DNA of 64,000 nucleotides from an uncultured Pseudomonadota bacterium (GTDB taxonomy: Bacteria; Myxococcota_A; Bradymonadia; Bradymonadales; Bradymonadaceae), in NCBI GenBank assembly GCA_913057905.1, contig CAJXPB010000004.1, forward strand, positions 1 through 64,000, in the 5' to 3' direction. The position numbers and the translations under genes are program-made. The notes beneath the pieces were generated by a model. It was not told the origin of the DNA and did no database searches. It saw nothing but the letters and a program-made list of their open reading frames with translations. Positions 28,301 to 37,362 of this stretch are shown in pieces (position 1 is the first letter of the stretch; each line of letters starts with the position of its first letter).

Positions 28301-29578
28301 GTCGAGTTCAATCAAGCGAGTTTTGTGCTTCGGGGGTTTCCCGAGCCGATCCGCATCCAGAGTGGAGCGGTCATGTTCGGGCGCGATACCCTCGAGATTC
28401 CCGAGGATCGGGCGCTGGTCGGCGAAGCCCTGGGAGGCGTCTACTCCCTGTCGGGAAACGTGGCCATGGACGGGTATCGACCGGGGGAGGCCCGTCTCAA
28501 TCTGTGGAGCCACAACATGATGTACCGGATGGCGGATACGGCAAACGTCTCGTTCGATACCGACCTCCAGGTAAATGCCGGTCAACTTCTGCTGCCGCGC
28601 ACCTGGGATGTCGCCGGTCAGATCAATGTGTTGAACGCGCTGTACTACCGCAATATCAGCCTCCTCGAACAGGAGCTCGCCGGTCGCGTCATCGGCGCGT
28701 TTTCACGGCAGACCCAACGGTACGAAGCCGGACTTCTCGATTCGCTTCCGTGGCTCGGGGATGTCCAGTTTAACGTCGACATCCGGGCGCGCGATGGCGT
28801 CGAGATCGAAAACCGGATCGACCGCTTTGCCGTCGACCTCGGGATGAGGCTCGACCTGAAACTCCAGCAGACCCTCCGTGACCCGAGGTTAACCGGCGAG
28901 ATTGACGTGCTCGACGGGGAGGTCCGATTCCAGGGGGAGACCTTCGAGGTTCGCAGCGGGACGATCGAGTATCTGGGCAGCGCCACGAACCCGCGGGTCG
29001 GCATATCGGCAGGGGCCGACATACGGAATCGCTGCGCCGAAACCGTGGAGACACAGCAGTTCGACGACACGTTCAGTTTCTCGGGTAATTTCGGGGAGAC
29101 CGAACGGGAGCTCTACCACGTCCTCTTGAACGTTCAGGGGCGGTTAGAGAGTCTGGACATCCAGTTGGAGAGCAACCCATACGCCGATCAGAGGGACATA
29201 TTGAGTCTGATGCTGACGGGATGCACGGTCGACGCGCTGACGGCGTCGAATGCGAGTCAGCCGGGCCTCGAGATCGCACTCGGTCCACTGCTCGGCCGGC
29301 TCGAAAAGGAGGTTCGAGACGTCGTCAAACTGTCGGAGTTCACGATCATGCCGGGGATCGAACGCACGGAAGTTCGCATCGGCGATCGACTGACCCGTCG
29401 GCTCGTGTGGCGATTTCAGCTCGATACGGGTCTCTCCGAGACGGCGGGCGGCCAGCGATATCAACTGGAATATCAGCTCTCTGATCGATGGTCGGCCGAA
29501 TTGAGCGAGCGCAGCCGCGGCGAGACGAACAACTTTCTGCTGGATCTGAAACTGAAGTACCGATTGCCCCTCGACTGA
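25355..29578 (+). CDS. tamB: TamB-like translocation and assembly module protein
   Basis: A 1407-residue inner-membrane-anchored periplasmic protein of the AsmA/TamB family. One membrane helix lies at about 21-44, followed by more than a thousand residues of repetitive beta-strands that form a hydrophobic groove, and the conserved C-terminal TamB domain (DPRLTGEIDVLDGEVRF..., DQRDILSLMLTG, LVWRFQLDTG). Family members bridge inner and outer membrane in phospholipid transport and autotransporter assembly. E. coli TamB is 1259 residues. The next gene, an Omp85 protein, starts inside this stop codon (TGATG), the reverse order of E. coli tamA-tamB. Confidence 0.93.
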   Translation: MASNRQTSNIEVRVFRSRAKIPVIVLVPLMLLTTVYCLAYFYINSNWMLDRLPQWLHAGFGGDFAVSELVVEPTFGTVHLYGVEISRHGGERTIIDAPEVHASADPTELLNRRIVLDEGRVRGADVYLAFDDENNMNLLEALGIDPPEEPVEGDPFLSVGFPNLQCTDCRLEFVREEFKFVIPEVTIPHGEIAIDSGDLKMSVDRLDVQEIDFRFYRELFGFEPGYGDWTFTVNDLTVRDWRWRNNGFNAGAVNFQAEGGEVQASGRMEFPNEPGEPAGMRYNGTGKVSIPYWSPLVQYFIQDTVHFHVPSAEIGVEGSLEWIDGVFRAEADVLDTAGLTFTDVSGKARLEDQRIYLQEGEANFHGGEIDVQWAYFDMFNVSYGGLGSFKGVDPASMLRDLDVDVPALAGSLSGGVEVWGAVPMMREFDVDDPLPLYTDSQRELADVTVTAPWQFDPIGEQPLPTGAIEVTRGSRIQVDYDRVRVFDTRLRSGADRVDVENFELDYIDMELESATEPHAVDVALNIDDIGPYLADMGVSGTSGRLVGNLQADGPLYYPEGSARLSLSDVGVRFGGELIEGEGAEFRARLDDGLLRVDRFDVDSGVGSLQANGRARLWGGARQLSGSYDLAGVRLDVVDRVLNLQLGAFGEVDADGQFEGTVDRPEVGVHLTMGDGGIEGVGLRDLEIRGEMSPGRWSIDELGFRLQGGGTVRASGFLEPDSGAYRADLSADGVDVGGVGFVADLPRTLRPEGMLAVHLQGRGNLKRPGVGGDIVIDNLGIGGRSLGDVAIVIDTVDSTVYVEGAIPSVTTIALELPMAGNAPMHVELGMDRLDVAGLLPELEEMELVQHLRATGSVDLYLEQNLSDYLVTARMDEIVLETPSQRYQTDGPVAVGLDSKNRLQIDRLRVGSDGRYVSVRGGVNLESWLTTLKVEGQLELDLIDVLGRYVLDDMLPETLVDASGVADVDLRIEGPSGRPKPIGTVEFNQASFVLRGFPEPIRIQSGAVMFGRDTLEIPEDRALVGEALGGVYSLSGNVAMDGYRPGEARLNLWSHNMMYRMADTANVSFDTDLQVNAGQLLLPRTWDVAGQINVLNALYYRNISLLEQELAGRVIGAFSRQTQRYEAGLLDSLPWLGDVQFNVDIRARDGVEIENRIDRFAVDLGMRLDLKLQQTLRDPRLTGEIDVLDGEVRFQGETFEVRSGTIEYLGSATNPRVGISAGADIRNRCAETVETQQFDDTFSFSGNFGETERELYHVLLNVQGRLESLDIQLESNPYADQRDILSLMLTGCTVDALTASNASQPGLEIALGPLLGRLEKEVRDVVKLSEFTIMPGIERTEVRIGDRLTRRLVWRFQLDTGLSETAGGQRYQLEYQLSDRWSAELSERSRGETNNFLLDLKLKYRLPLD

Positions 29579-32500
29579 TGGCCTTCACCGACGCTGAAAA
29601 CGGGCGAAACCGGGGACCTGGCATCCTTGCCTCGGTGGGGGTGTGGCTCGCAGTGATCGTGGGCCTGATATCGGTCCAGGCCGTAGAGGTCGACGCGCAG
29701 GCCGAGCCGGGCGATCGGGCGGGGGCGGCTGCAGAGACGCCGACGATCGGCAGCGTGGAGATGAACTGTGACCTGGAGAGGTGTACGGATCCGGTTCAGG
29801 TCGAAAAGTGGCTCGACCTGGCGGGGCTTTACCCGGGACGGCCGCTGACGGCCCGGGTCCTCGAGATCGCCCGGTCTCGTCTGTTGAAGACGAGTCTCTT
29901 CGAGTCGGTCGACTTTCAGCGCCGGCAGACGAGCACCGGGCAGGTGGCGCTGACCGTCCAGGCAGTGGGTGCGGTGCGCGTCCGGAAGATCGAGTTCAAC
30001 GGGGTCAAGCCGCCCCCGTTCCGCTCCGACCTCCGAAAGCTGTTGCTGTACCGGCAAGGCGAGGCGTTTCGAGACCAGAAGTCCAGGCGTGAGACCCAGA
30101 TCCAGAGTTTGATAAACGAGTTCGAAGAGGTCGGTTTCTTCGGGACCGATATTTCCATGGAAGTCAGAGAGGTCGAGGGTGCCCGGAAACTCGTCGACCT
30201 GGTCTTTGAGGTCGACAAGGGAAAGCAACTCGAGATCTGTGAAGTCGGGTTTCGCGGGGTCCGGGTCTTTTCGCACTCCGAGGCTCGTCGAGAACTGCTC
30301 AGCGATCTTCCGCTCTTCCAGAGCCGGATCGAGCTCACGGCGCCGCGCTACACGACCGACTCCTATCAGGCGGGACTCGAAGCGTTGGTCGAGGCGTACC
30401 GACAGCGTGGGTATTTTCAGGCCCGGATTGTCGAGGAGACCGTCGACCGCAACATGCAGGAGGGGTGCGTCCGGATCTTGGTCGACGTCGACGAGGGACC
30501 CAGATGGAAGTTGACCTTTCGGGGGAATGAAGCCGTCGATGACGACGCCCTGCGCCAGGAGATGCCCTTCTTCGAGTCGGGCTATGTCGATCGAGAGGAG
30601 CTGGTGCGGGCCGGACGGGCGATCGAGCAGCTCTACCAGACTCGCGGGTATCCCTTCGCCGAGGTGACCGCCCGCGAGGTACGGACCGATCGGCTCGACC
30701 GCGAGTTGATCTTCGAGGTCGAAGAGGGGCGCCGTTTCGAGATCGCCGATGTGGTGATCCACGGGAACCGGGCCGTCAAGGATGAGGTTCTCACAGAGAA
30801 GCTGGGCACCCGGGCCTATGCGCTCTTTGAGAGGGGCGGGTTCTTGCAGACGGCCCAGCTTCTGGGAGACATCCGCACCATCGAACAACGCTACACCGAA
30901 CGGGGGTATCTCCGTGCCGAGGTCCGGCGATATGAGCTTCGGGTCGACCGAGAGGCCGGTGAACTGGAGGTGCATCTGTACGTCGACGAAGGAACCCGGA
31001 CCATGACCCGGGACATGCGGTTCGAGGGCGTCCGGTCACTGTCGCGACCCAGGCTTCGCAAGACGGTGAAGGTACGGGCCGGCGACGCGTTTGTTCCGGT
31101 GCAGATCCGGGCGGACGACTCGAGGGTCGTGCAGTTGTATTCGTCGGTGGGCTACCCGATGGCGAATGTCGAGACGTCCTGTCAGACGCTCGGCGGAAGC
31201 GATGTGCCCTGTCGGGCGCCCAGACGGCCTTCCCAATGTGTGGCCAATGCGGTCGAAGAGATCGAGAACAACTGTGAGTGGAACGAATCCCGGGGCCGCA
31301 AGAGTTGTCAGCGAATTCAGACGGCCGAAGGTTGCGGGTTTGCCGAGGGGGTCGGCGAGGCGGAGACGATCCGGGTGACCCACCGGATCGACGAGGGGCC
31401 GTTTGTGTCGGCCGGAGAAATCCTGGTGCAGGGAAACTTTCGGACAAAGGACCGGGTGATTCGCCGGGAGCTTCCCCTGGAATCGGGCGACATCTTTGAT
31501 GTGCGCAAGATCTTGAGAGGCCAGAGCAACCTGCGTTCTCTCGGAATCTTCAACTCGGTCAGTATCGAGGCGATCGGATTGGACGAGGCGGCGTCGGAGT
31601 CCCGCGAGCACGAGGCGGGGCTGTTGGTCAGCGTCGAAGAGAGCCGAAACCGGTATCTGGAGTTCAAGGTCGGCCTGGAGGGGCGCGATCTGCTGAGCGA
31701 TCAACGGAAGTTACTGACGACGGCCGAAGTCGAGTACAACGATCGAAACGTCGGCGGTCGGGCGTTGCAACTGTCGCCCCACGTCTTTACGGCGGTTGAT
31801 TTGCTGGACGTCACGCGGCTGGCGCAGTCGGGTTCCGGGGGACTGAGCCCCGCGCTCGACTATCTTGTCGGCGCCGAACTTGTCTTTCGGCATCCTCGAT
31901 TTCTGAAGGGCCTGACGGGCGTCGACAAACTCTTTCTGACCGTGACACCGTTTTACCTGATCGACCTGCTTGGGGTGGTCAACGATCAGCTGGTTCGCGA
32001 AGAATGGGGCCTGAGGTTAGAGGTACGAAAGGATCTGTCGGAGCTCGTGGACCGACTGTATGTCAGCCTCGGGTTCGAGGGGAAGCAGGCGGCGACCGCT
32101 CCGATCAACGGGCCGCGAGTCGACGGGGAGCGGATCTTTTCGCCGCGGCGAACCACCGGGACGTTGATCCCGGAGTTGACCCTGGACCGGCGCGACAATC
32201 CGCTGAATCCGACGAAGGGGTTTTTCCTGAAATTCACCCCGGAGTACGTGACCGGGGATGCGTTGTCCGCAGAGATCAGCACCTTCGAGGATTCGTATTT
32301 CCGGCTGACGTTCAAAGGGGATCTCTTCATCCCGTTGTCCGAACGGCTCACCATGGCACAGAGCCTGCGATTCGGGCAGATCGTTCCGGTGGCGTCCCGG
32401 CCGACTCGGGTGCCGGCTGATGAACGGTACTTTCTGGGCGGAGCCGGGAGTCTGCGGGGCTTTCCGAACAATTCGCTGGGTCCGACCTTGGATAATCAGC

Positions 32501-32829
32501 CGACGGGCGGGGAGTTCGTCATGAATTACAACCTCGAGATCCGGTACCCGCTGATTCCGAGCGCGAACATTCAGGGGGCTACGTTTTTCGATGCTGGGCT
32601 TCTCGTCGATTGTTTCGATGACGAGACCGGCCAGGAGCGCATCAACTGCTACGAAGACGCCTTCGGTGACGGCGAGACATTGAGCAACATCCGTGCGTCG
32701 GCGGGTCTGGGAATTCGATACGTGATCGGCGACCAGATCCCGCTGCTGTTCGACTGGGGCATCGCCCTCGATCGACAACAGGGCGAAGGCTTCGGCAACC
32801 TGCACTTTCATCTCGGATACACATTTTGA
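29578..32829 (+). CDS. tamA: Omp85/BamA-family outer membrane protein (TamA partner) with Cys-rich POTRA insertion
   Basis: A 1083-residue outer-membrane assembly protein with a signal peptide (VWLAVIVGLISVQAVEVDAQA), several POTRA domains (about 45-640) and a C-terminal 16-strand barrel. LRGF in GGAGSLRGFPNNSLGP is the conserved loop-6 motif, and the last strand ends FHLGYTF, with a terminal Phe as is typical. It is nearly twice the size of E. coli TamA (577), with more POTRA repeats, closer to BamA (810) or larger. The last POTRA region carries an insertion of about 50 residues with six cysteines (535, 545, 554, 566, 577, 586). Coupling to tamB suggests the TamA role; BamA cannot be excluded. 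Confidence 0.9.
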   Translation: MAFTDAENGRNRGPGILASVGVWLAVIVGLISVQAVEVDAQAEPGDRAGAAAETPTIGSVEMNCDLERCTDPVQVEKWLDLAGLYPGRPLTARVLEIARSRLLKTSLFESVDFQRRQTSTGQVALTVQAVGAVRVRKIEFNGVKPPPFRSDLRKLLLYRQGEAFRDQKSRRETQIQSLINEFEEVGFFGTDISMEVREVEGARKLVDLVFEVDKGKQLEICEVGFRGVRVFSHSEARRELLSDLPLFQSRIELTAPRYTTDSYQAGLEALVEAYRQRGYFQARIVEETVDRNMQEGCVRILVDVDEGPRWKLTFRGNEAVDDDALRQEMPFFESGYVDREELVRAGRAIEQLYQTRGYPFAEVTAREVRTDRLDRELIFEVEEGRRFEIADVVIHGNRAVKDEVLTEKLGTRAYALFERGGFLQTAQLLGDIRTIEQRYTERGYLRAEVRRYELRVDREAGELEVHLYVDEGTRTMTRDMRFEGVRSLSRPRLRKTVKVRAGDAFVPVQIRADDSRVVQLYSSVGYPMANVETSCQTLGGSDVPCRAPRRPSQCVANAVEEIENNCEWNESRGRKSCQRIQTAEGCGFAEGVGEAETIRVTHRIDEGPFVSAGEILVQGNFRTKDRVIRRELPLESGDIFDVRKILRGQSNLRSLGIFNSVSIEAIGLDEAASESREHEAGLLVSVEESRNRYLEFKVGLEGRDLLSDQRKLLTTAEVEYNDRNVGGRALQLSPHVFTAVDLLDVTRLAQSGSGGLSPALDYLVGAELVFRHPRFLKGLTGVDKLFLTVTPFYLIDLLGVVNDQLVREEWGLRLEVRKDLSELVDRLYVSLGFEGKQAATAPINGPRVDGERIFSPRRTTGTLIPELTLDRRDNPLNPTKGFFLKFTPEYVTGDALSAEISTFEDSYFRLTFKGDLFIPLSERLTMAQSLRFGQIVPVASRPTRVPADERYFLGGAGSLRGFPNNSLGPTLDNQPTGGEFVMNYNLEIRYPLIPSANIQGATFFDAGLLVDCFDDETGQERINCYEDAFGDGETLSNIRASAGLGIRYVIGDQIPLLFDWGIALDRQQGEGFGNLHFHLGYTF

Positions 32830-32860
32830 CCGCACTGCGACCAATCCCGAGGAGATTCCC

Positions 32861-34186
32861 ATGACGCAGACGGTGGCGAGGTCGGTCCGGCGTGCCGGGT
32901 CGTGGATGGTTCTGACTGGAGTTGTAGCCACGCTGGTTGTCACACTGGCAGGCTCGACGGCCGAAGCCCAGGTGCAGCCGGCTCCCTGGGCCGACGGGGG
33001 AGTCCCCGGCCAGGAGCTGACGGTCAAACTGGTGACCTTCGGGCCCGGCGACGCCGTCCCGAGTTTCTTCGGTCATACCGGTCTGGTCGTAAAACACGAT
33101 CCCACGGGACGCAGCAGATTGTACAACTACGGGATGTTCTCGTTCGACGGGGCGTTTCTGTGGAAGTTTGCCCGCGGCCGACTCGTCTTCTGGGTCGGCG
33201 CTCAGCCGGTTGAGCCGACGTATCGCTTCTACAAGCGCATGGGTCGAGATGTGCGGATCCAGGTCCTGAATCTATCGGCCGAGGCCAAGGAGGAGATGGC
33301 CACCCATCTGGAGTGGAAAATCAAGAAGGAAAACCGGACCTACGTGTACAACCATTACCTGGATAATTGTGCCACCCGGCCGAGAGATCTCGTCGACGAG
33401 TCGGTCGACGGGGCGCTCAAAGAGGCGACATCCAAGCCGTCGGATTGGACCTTTCGGGGACACACCCGTCGATACGCCGGCCACAGCTTCTGGATGATGA
33501 TGGTGATGATGTTCCTGGAGAACGACACGATCGATCGACCGATCCAGCAGTGGGATGCCATGTTCCTGCCCGACGAGCTCGAGCGTCACGTGCAGTCGCT
33601 GACCTACCAAAAGCACCCGGGCGGCCCGGAGGTACCGCTCGTCGAAAAGCGGCGGATTTACTACGACGCGGGAGGGCGGACGATCCCGGATGCTCCGCCG
33701 ACCCACTGGCCGTGGACTCTGGGGCTGGGTCTGCTCGCGGGGCTCGCGGCGGTGGCGGGACGACACTGGCGGACGATTCGACCCGAGTCGACGTGGTCTC
33801 GCATGGGATACGGCCTCTACACGGCCTGGATCGGCCTATTCGTCGGTATGCCCGGGTTGGTGTTGTTCTTGATGTCGGTGCTGACAGACCACGAGGTGAC
33901 CTACTGGAACGAGAACCTCTATTTGTCTCACCCGGTCACCGCGGCCGCTCTGCCGCTGGGGATCGCGCTGGCGGTGGGGGTCTCTGCGGCGAACCGATGG
34001 CTGCGGTGGGTCTGGACGGTCACGGCCGCAAGCGGGGTGCTGCTGGTGTGTCTGAAGCCATTGCCGATGTTTGATCAGCAAAACCTGCTCTCGATCACGC
34101 TGATTCTACCCATCACGCTCGGCTTCGCCGTGGCCTCGTGGTGGAGATCCCTCTACTGGTCGGAGCCCGAGGCCCCGAAGACCTGA
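32861..34186 (+). CDS. DUF4105 (Lnb N-terminal periplasmic)-type protein with five membrane segments
   Basis: A 441-residue protein: signal peptide (VVATLVVTLAGSTAEA), a periplasmic papain-like DUF4105 domain (about 45-240) with FFGHTGLVV and NHYLDNCATRPRDL, which supply the likely His and Cys of the active site, then five predicted membrane helices (about 284-435). The family is often found in Bacteroidetes and delta-proteobacteria; a hydrolase or transacylase acting on lipid or peptide bonds is suspected but unproven. It lies 31 bp after tamA with GAGGAG before the ATG, so it is likely part of the envelope operon. Its 3' end overlaps the convergent CAP-domain gene by 34 bp. Confidence 0.78.
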   Translation: MTQTVARSVRRAGSWMVLTGVVATLVVTLAGSTAEAQVQPAPWADGGVPGQELTVKLVTFGPGDAVPSFFGHTGLVVKHDPTGRSRLYNYGMFSFDGAFLWKFARGRLVFWVGAQPVEPTYRFYKRMGRDVRIQVLNLSAEAKEEMATHLEWKIKKENRTYVYNHYLDNCATRPRDLVDESVDGALKEATSKPSDWTFRGHTRRYAGHSFWMMMVMMFLENDTIDRPIQQWDAMFLPDELERHVQSLTYQKHPGGPEVPLVEKRRIYYDAGGRTIPDAPPTHWPWTLGLGLLAGLAAVAGRHWRTIRPESTWSRMGYGLYTAWIGLFVGMPGLVLFLMSVLTDHEVTYWNENLYLSHPVTAAALPLGIALAVGVSAANRWLRWVWTVTAASGVLLVCLKPLPMFDQQNLLSITLILPITLGFAVASWWRSLYWSEPEAPKT

Positions 34187-34965
34187 ACCCAGTAAGGCGT
34201 TCCCTGATTGGTCCCTGACTCGGCTACTTTGTAGCCAATTCCGATTTCATCGGCCCGGTCGGTCATCATCATACTGCAGTGGCCGGTCTTCGATGTCCTC
34301 CAGCCTTCCACAGCCGCGGCGGCCTCGCCGTAGCCGTAGGCGATGTTTTCGCCGACGGGAGCGCCCGAAAACGAGGTCATTCCGATTCGGTCGGCAAAGT
34401 TGGTGTTGTTGTGGGGATCGGTGTGAGCGAAAAAGTCCTTTTTCGCCATCCGGTCGGCGTGCATCTGCGCGGCTTCATGGAGGTCCGGGTCGCCGCTCAG
34501 CGGAGGGACGGCCGGGCGGTGGCCCTGCTCGCAATCGGTGCTGGTGCTTCGGACCATATTCGTGTGTCGGATGACCGACTCGATGACCGTTCGCGTGCGG
34601 CAGGTCCCCTGGTCGCAGGTTTCGCCGGAATCGCAACTGATTCCGCAATCGCCACAATGATCGCGACTGGTCATCTTGTTGACGCAACGGTCGCCGCAGA
34701 GCTCGGCCTCGGAGCTCGTGCACTCACAGGCGCCATCTTTGCACCAGACGGCCGCGGACCCGCAGGAGTTGCCGCATTCGCCGCAATGGTTGACGTTGGA
34801 TTGCAGGTCGACACAGGCCCCCGAGCAGACCTTCATCTCGGCGTCATCATCATCGGCCGGTGCTCGACACATCTCTCCCGCGGTGCTCCCACCGCAGGAG
34901 GCCATCAGGGTGAAGGCCAACACCAGAAAGGGGAACGTGAGCAACTGGATATCAGAGCGGCGCAT
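34153..34965 (-). CDS. Cys-rich lipoprotein with CAP/SCP-like domain
   Basis: A 270-residue surface or periplasmic protein. The lipobox LMASC gives C24. Residues of about 30-130 form a Cys-rich region with repeats of the type CxxxCVDLQSNVNHCGECGNSC, and CGDRCVNKMTSRDHCGDCGISC, probably disulfide-bonded. A C-terminal CAP (SCP/PR-1-like) domain has MHADRMAKKDFFAHTDP, GENIAYGYG and GHCSMMM, including the canonical His and Glu pairs. CAP domains bind sterols, lipids or metals; the bacterial role is unclear. The start at ATG 34965 is preferred over TTG 34980. Confidence 0.85.
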   Translation of the reverse strand: MRRSDIQLLTFPFLVLAFTLMASCGGSTAGEMCRAPADDDDAEMKVCSGACVDLQSNVNHCGECGNSCGSAAVWCKDGACECTSSEAELCGDRCVNKMTSRDHCGDCGISCDSGETCDQGTCRTRTVIESVIRHTNMVRSTSTDCEQGHRPAVPPLSGDPDLHEAAQMHADRMAKKDFFAHTDPHNNTNFADRIGMTSFSGAPVGENIAYGYGEAAAAVEGWRTSKTGHCSMMMTDRADEIGIGYKVAESGTNQGTPYWVQVFGASGSDQ

Positions 34966-35068
34966 TGTCAGATCCGTCAAAAGAGTCGTCGAGGGGGTTC
35001 TGCGGGGCCTTTCACTTCGACGGATCCTACCACAAGGTAAAATGAAATTCTAATCCGTTACCGCGGGG

Positions 35069-37225
35069 TCAAACGGACTCGTCAGCTACGGCGCGCGGGT
35101 CGTGTCCCAGAAGCTCCAGGACGATCCAGAGTCCCAGGCCGCCAAACACGAAGGTGGCCCACAGGGGCAGGCCGATGGCGACGCCCAGGTAGCCGAACAG
35201 AACGCTGATTCCCATGGTCGTCAGAGCGTAGGGGAGCTGGGTGCGCACATGGTCGACGTGGTCGACCCCCGAGGCGATGGAGCTCATGACCGTCGTGTCA
35301 GAAATCGGGGAGCAGTGGTCCCCGAAGATCGCGCCGTCGAGGACCGCCCCGAAACACATCATCAAGAGCAACGACCCGGATTCAAGCGGCTGCGTCATGG
35401 TGTAGGCCAGCGGGATCATGGCTGGAAGCAGGATGCCCATGGTTCCCCAGGAGGTTCCCGTGGCGAACGCGACGACCGCGGCGAGTCCGAAGATCAGAAG
35501 CGGCAAGGCGAGCGGGGTGATCAGCCCTTGGACGGTTCCGGTCAGAAAGGCGCTGGTGCCGAGGTCGCTGCAGACCCCTTGAATCGCCCAGGCCAGAACC
35601 AGAATGGCGATGGCGAACGCCATCATCGGGATCGCCTGAAGCCATGCCTTGATCGATTCTCCGATGCTCAGCAGGCGTTGGCCCAGGGCCAGGCCGACAG
35701 CGACCAGACTCCCGGCCATCGACGTCCCGAAGAGGACCCGGGCATTGTCGGCGCGAGAGAGGGCTTCGCGCCAGACGGTCCAGTCGGTGAGTTGAGAGAC
35801 AGCATCGCCCAGAGTGCCCAGCAGCGCGGCCGGTGAGAAGCTCAGTGCCAGAAGGCCTCCCAGGCCGGGCAGAGTGGCGCCGTTGGGGCCTCGCCAGCCG
35901 GACCAGTAGAGTCCGAAGATGGCTCCGAAGACGACGACGGCGACGGGGATCGCCGCGTTGTACCAGCGGTGAGGAATGCCCGGTTTCGGTTCGGTGTCGG
36001 CGCCGGCCATCGAGTCGCCGGCACGCGAGTGTCGGCGGCGGACTCGACCCGTTGTGGCGGCGCGGTATTCGGCCTCGAACATCGGCCCGTAGTCCAGCCC
36101 TCGCCAGGCGATGAGCCCGACGAAGACGAGGGCGAAGATGCAGTAAAACCGAAGCGGCAGGATCTGGAAAAATATCTCGTAGCCGGACATTCCGAGCTGG
36201 ATCTGCCGGCTCAATTCGTCGAAGAGCCCGACTTCGTAGCCGATCCAGGTCGAGACGACGGCCAGTCCGGCGATCGGAGCGGATGTGGAGTCGACGATGT
36301 AGGCGAGTTTTTCCCGGCTGATCTTCTTTTCGTCGGTCAGCGGTCGCATCGTCGAGCCGACGACCACGGTATTTGCGTAATCGTCAAAGAAGAGCGCGAG
36401 CCCCATGAGTGCGGTAGCCATTCGAGTGGAGCGGACCGACCCCGCCATCCATGCGAGGCTCTCCAGGATGCCCGCGATGCCGCCCATCCGAATGATCACG
36501 TGGACCATCCCCACCAGGGCGACGGTGAATCCCGTGATGTACAGGTGAAATGGCGATGAGATGCTCGGCCACACATAGTCGGTGACGAAGATGCCGGTGG
36601 CTTCGAGAGGGGCAAATCCCGTCTGAAGGCCCGCGCCCAGCCAGACGGCCGAGGCGAGTGCAAGGATGATTCGCTGGAAAAAGAGCGCAAGCGTGATGGC
36701 GACGACGGGTGGCAACACGGCCGTCCAGTGCCCCGAGGGCCGCGTCGTCTCGAAGGCCGTCACCGGCGGCTTCTCGGGAGTCGTCCAGAGCGCCTTCACC
36801 GAGATCGAACGATCTTGGACCGGGCCGACCACAAGGCGCAGTCGATCCGGGGCGTCTCGCCGGGGTGACAGGGTCGACGAGCGTTGCAGCTCGGAGTCCA
36901 GGGCCTCGGCCAGCGGGGCTGCCCCGGCGCCGTCGGCCTCGAGTCCCTCGACGACGACATCGAGCGGCTTTGGACTCTCTTCGGACGCGCCGCGATCGTT
37001 CGCGACCTCTTCGACCGAGGCGAGATTGTCGCGCAGGGCCAGCCGGGCGGCCATCGTTCGCGCCGTATCATCGTCGGGCTGAATGTATGGAAGCAGGACG
37101 ACGGCGACCAAGAGAGTGATCGTACACCCGGCGATCCGACGGAGTGTGAACGCGTCGGTCCAGTGTTCGTTTCGCCGGACGGCTTCGTCGTCGGATTGGG
37201 AGGTCTGGGACATGGCCGGCGTCAT
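35069..37225 (-). CDS. Na+/H+ antiporter, NhaC family
   Basis: A 718-residue inner-membrane protein of the NhaC superfamily with about ten or more membrane helices (for example LPPVVAITLALFFQRIILALASAVW, MATALMGLALFFDDYANTVVVG, GTSWGTMGILLPAMIPLAY). The acidic DDYAN and the GDHCSPISDTTV motif are hallmarks of ion-binding sites in the family. It is longer than usual (about 450-550): after a first helix at about 28-48 there is a soluble insert of about 120 residues before the core. Sodium or acidic-pH homeostasis fits a salty habitat. Neither start codon has a strong ribosome binding site. Confidence 0.85.
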   Translation of the reverse strand: MTPAMSQTSQSDDEAVRRNEHWTDAFTLRRIAGCTITLLVAVVLLPYIQPDDDTARTMAARLALRDNLASVEEVANDRGASEESPKPLDVVVEGLEADGAGAAPLAEALDSELQRSSTLSPRRDAPDRLRLVVGPVQDRSISVKALWTTPEKPPVTAFETTRPSGHWTAVLPPVVAITLALFFQRIILALASAVWLGAGLQTGFAPLEATGIFVTDYVWPSISSPFHLYITGFTVALVGMVHVIIRMGGIAGILESLAWMAGSVRSTRMATALMGLALFFDDYANTVVVGSTMRPLTDEKKISREKLAYIVDSTSAPIAGLAVVSTWIGYEVGLFDELSRQIQLGMSGYEIFFQILPLRFYCIFALVFVGLIAWRGLDYGPMFEAEYRAATTGRVRRRHSRAGDSMAGADTEPKPGIPHRWYNAAIPVAVVVFGAIFGLYWSGWRGPNGATLPGLGGLLALSFSPAALLGTLGDAVSQLTDWTVWREALSRADNARVLFGTSMAGSLVAVGLALGQRLLSIGESIKAWLQAIPMMAFAIAILVLAWAIQGVCSDLGTSAFLTGTVQGLITPLALPLLIFGLAAVVAFATGTSWGTMGILLPAMIPLAYTMTQPLESGSLLLMMCFGAVLDGAIFGDHCSPISDTTVMSSIASGVDHVDHVRTQLPYALTTMGISVLFGYLGVAIGLPLWATFVFGGLGLWIVLELLGHDPRAVADESV

Positions 37226-37362
37226 TCGGAGGGACGTCCATCATCAGCACTGTGCGTATAGGTACCGCAGAACCGATCGCGAGACCAACGCATGGACAAA
37301 GGATGCCCCGGCTTCTAACATATCGATGCTTCGAACGTCGCCGCCATACTCCGGAGGAAGGC

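Noticed and set aside
29473..30975. 500-residue minus-strand frame over the Omp85 gene
   Set aside because: Antisense shadow with Leu/Asp/Pro-rich composition; the plus-strand product is a clear Omp85 protein.
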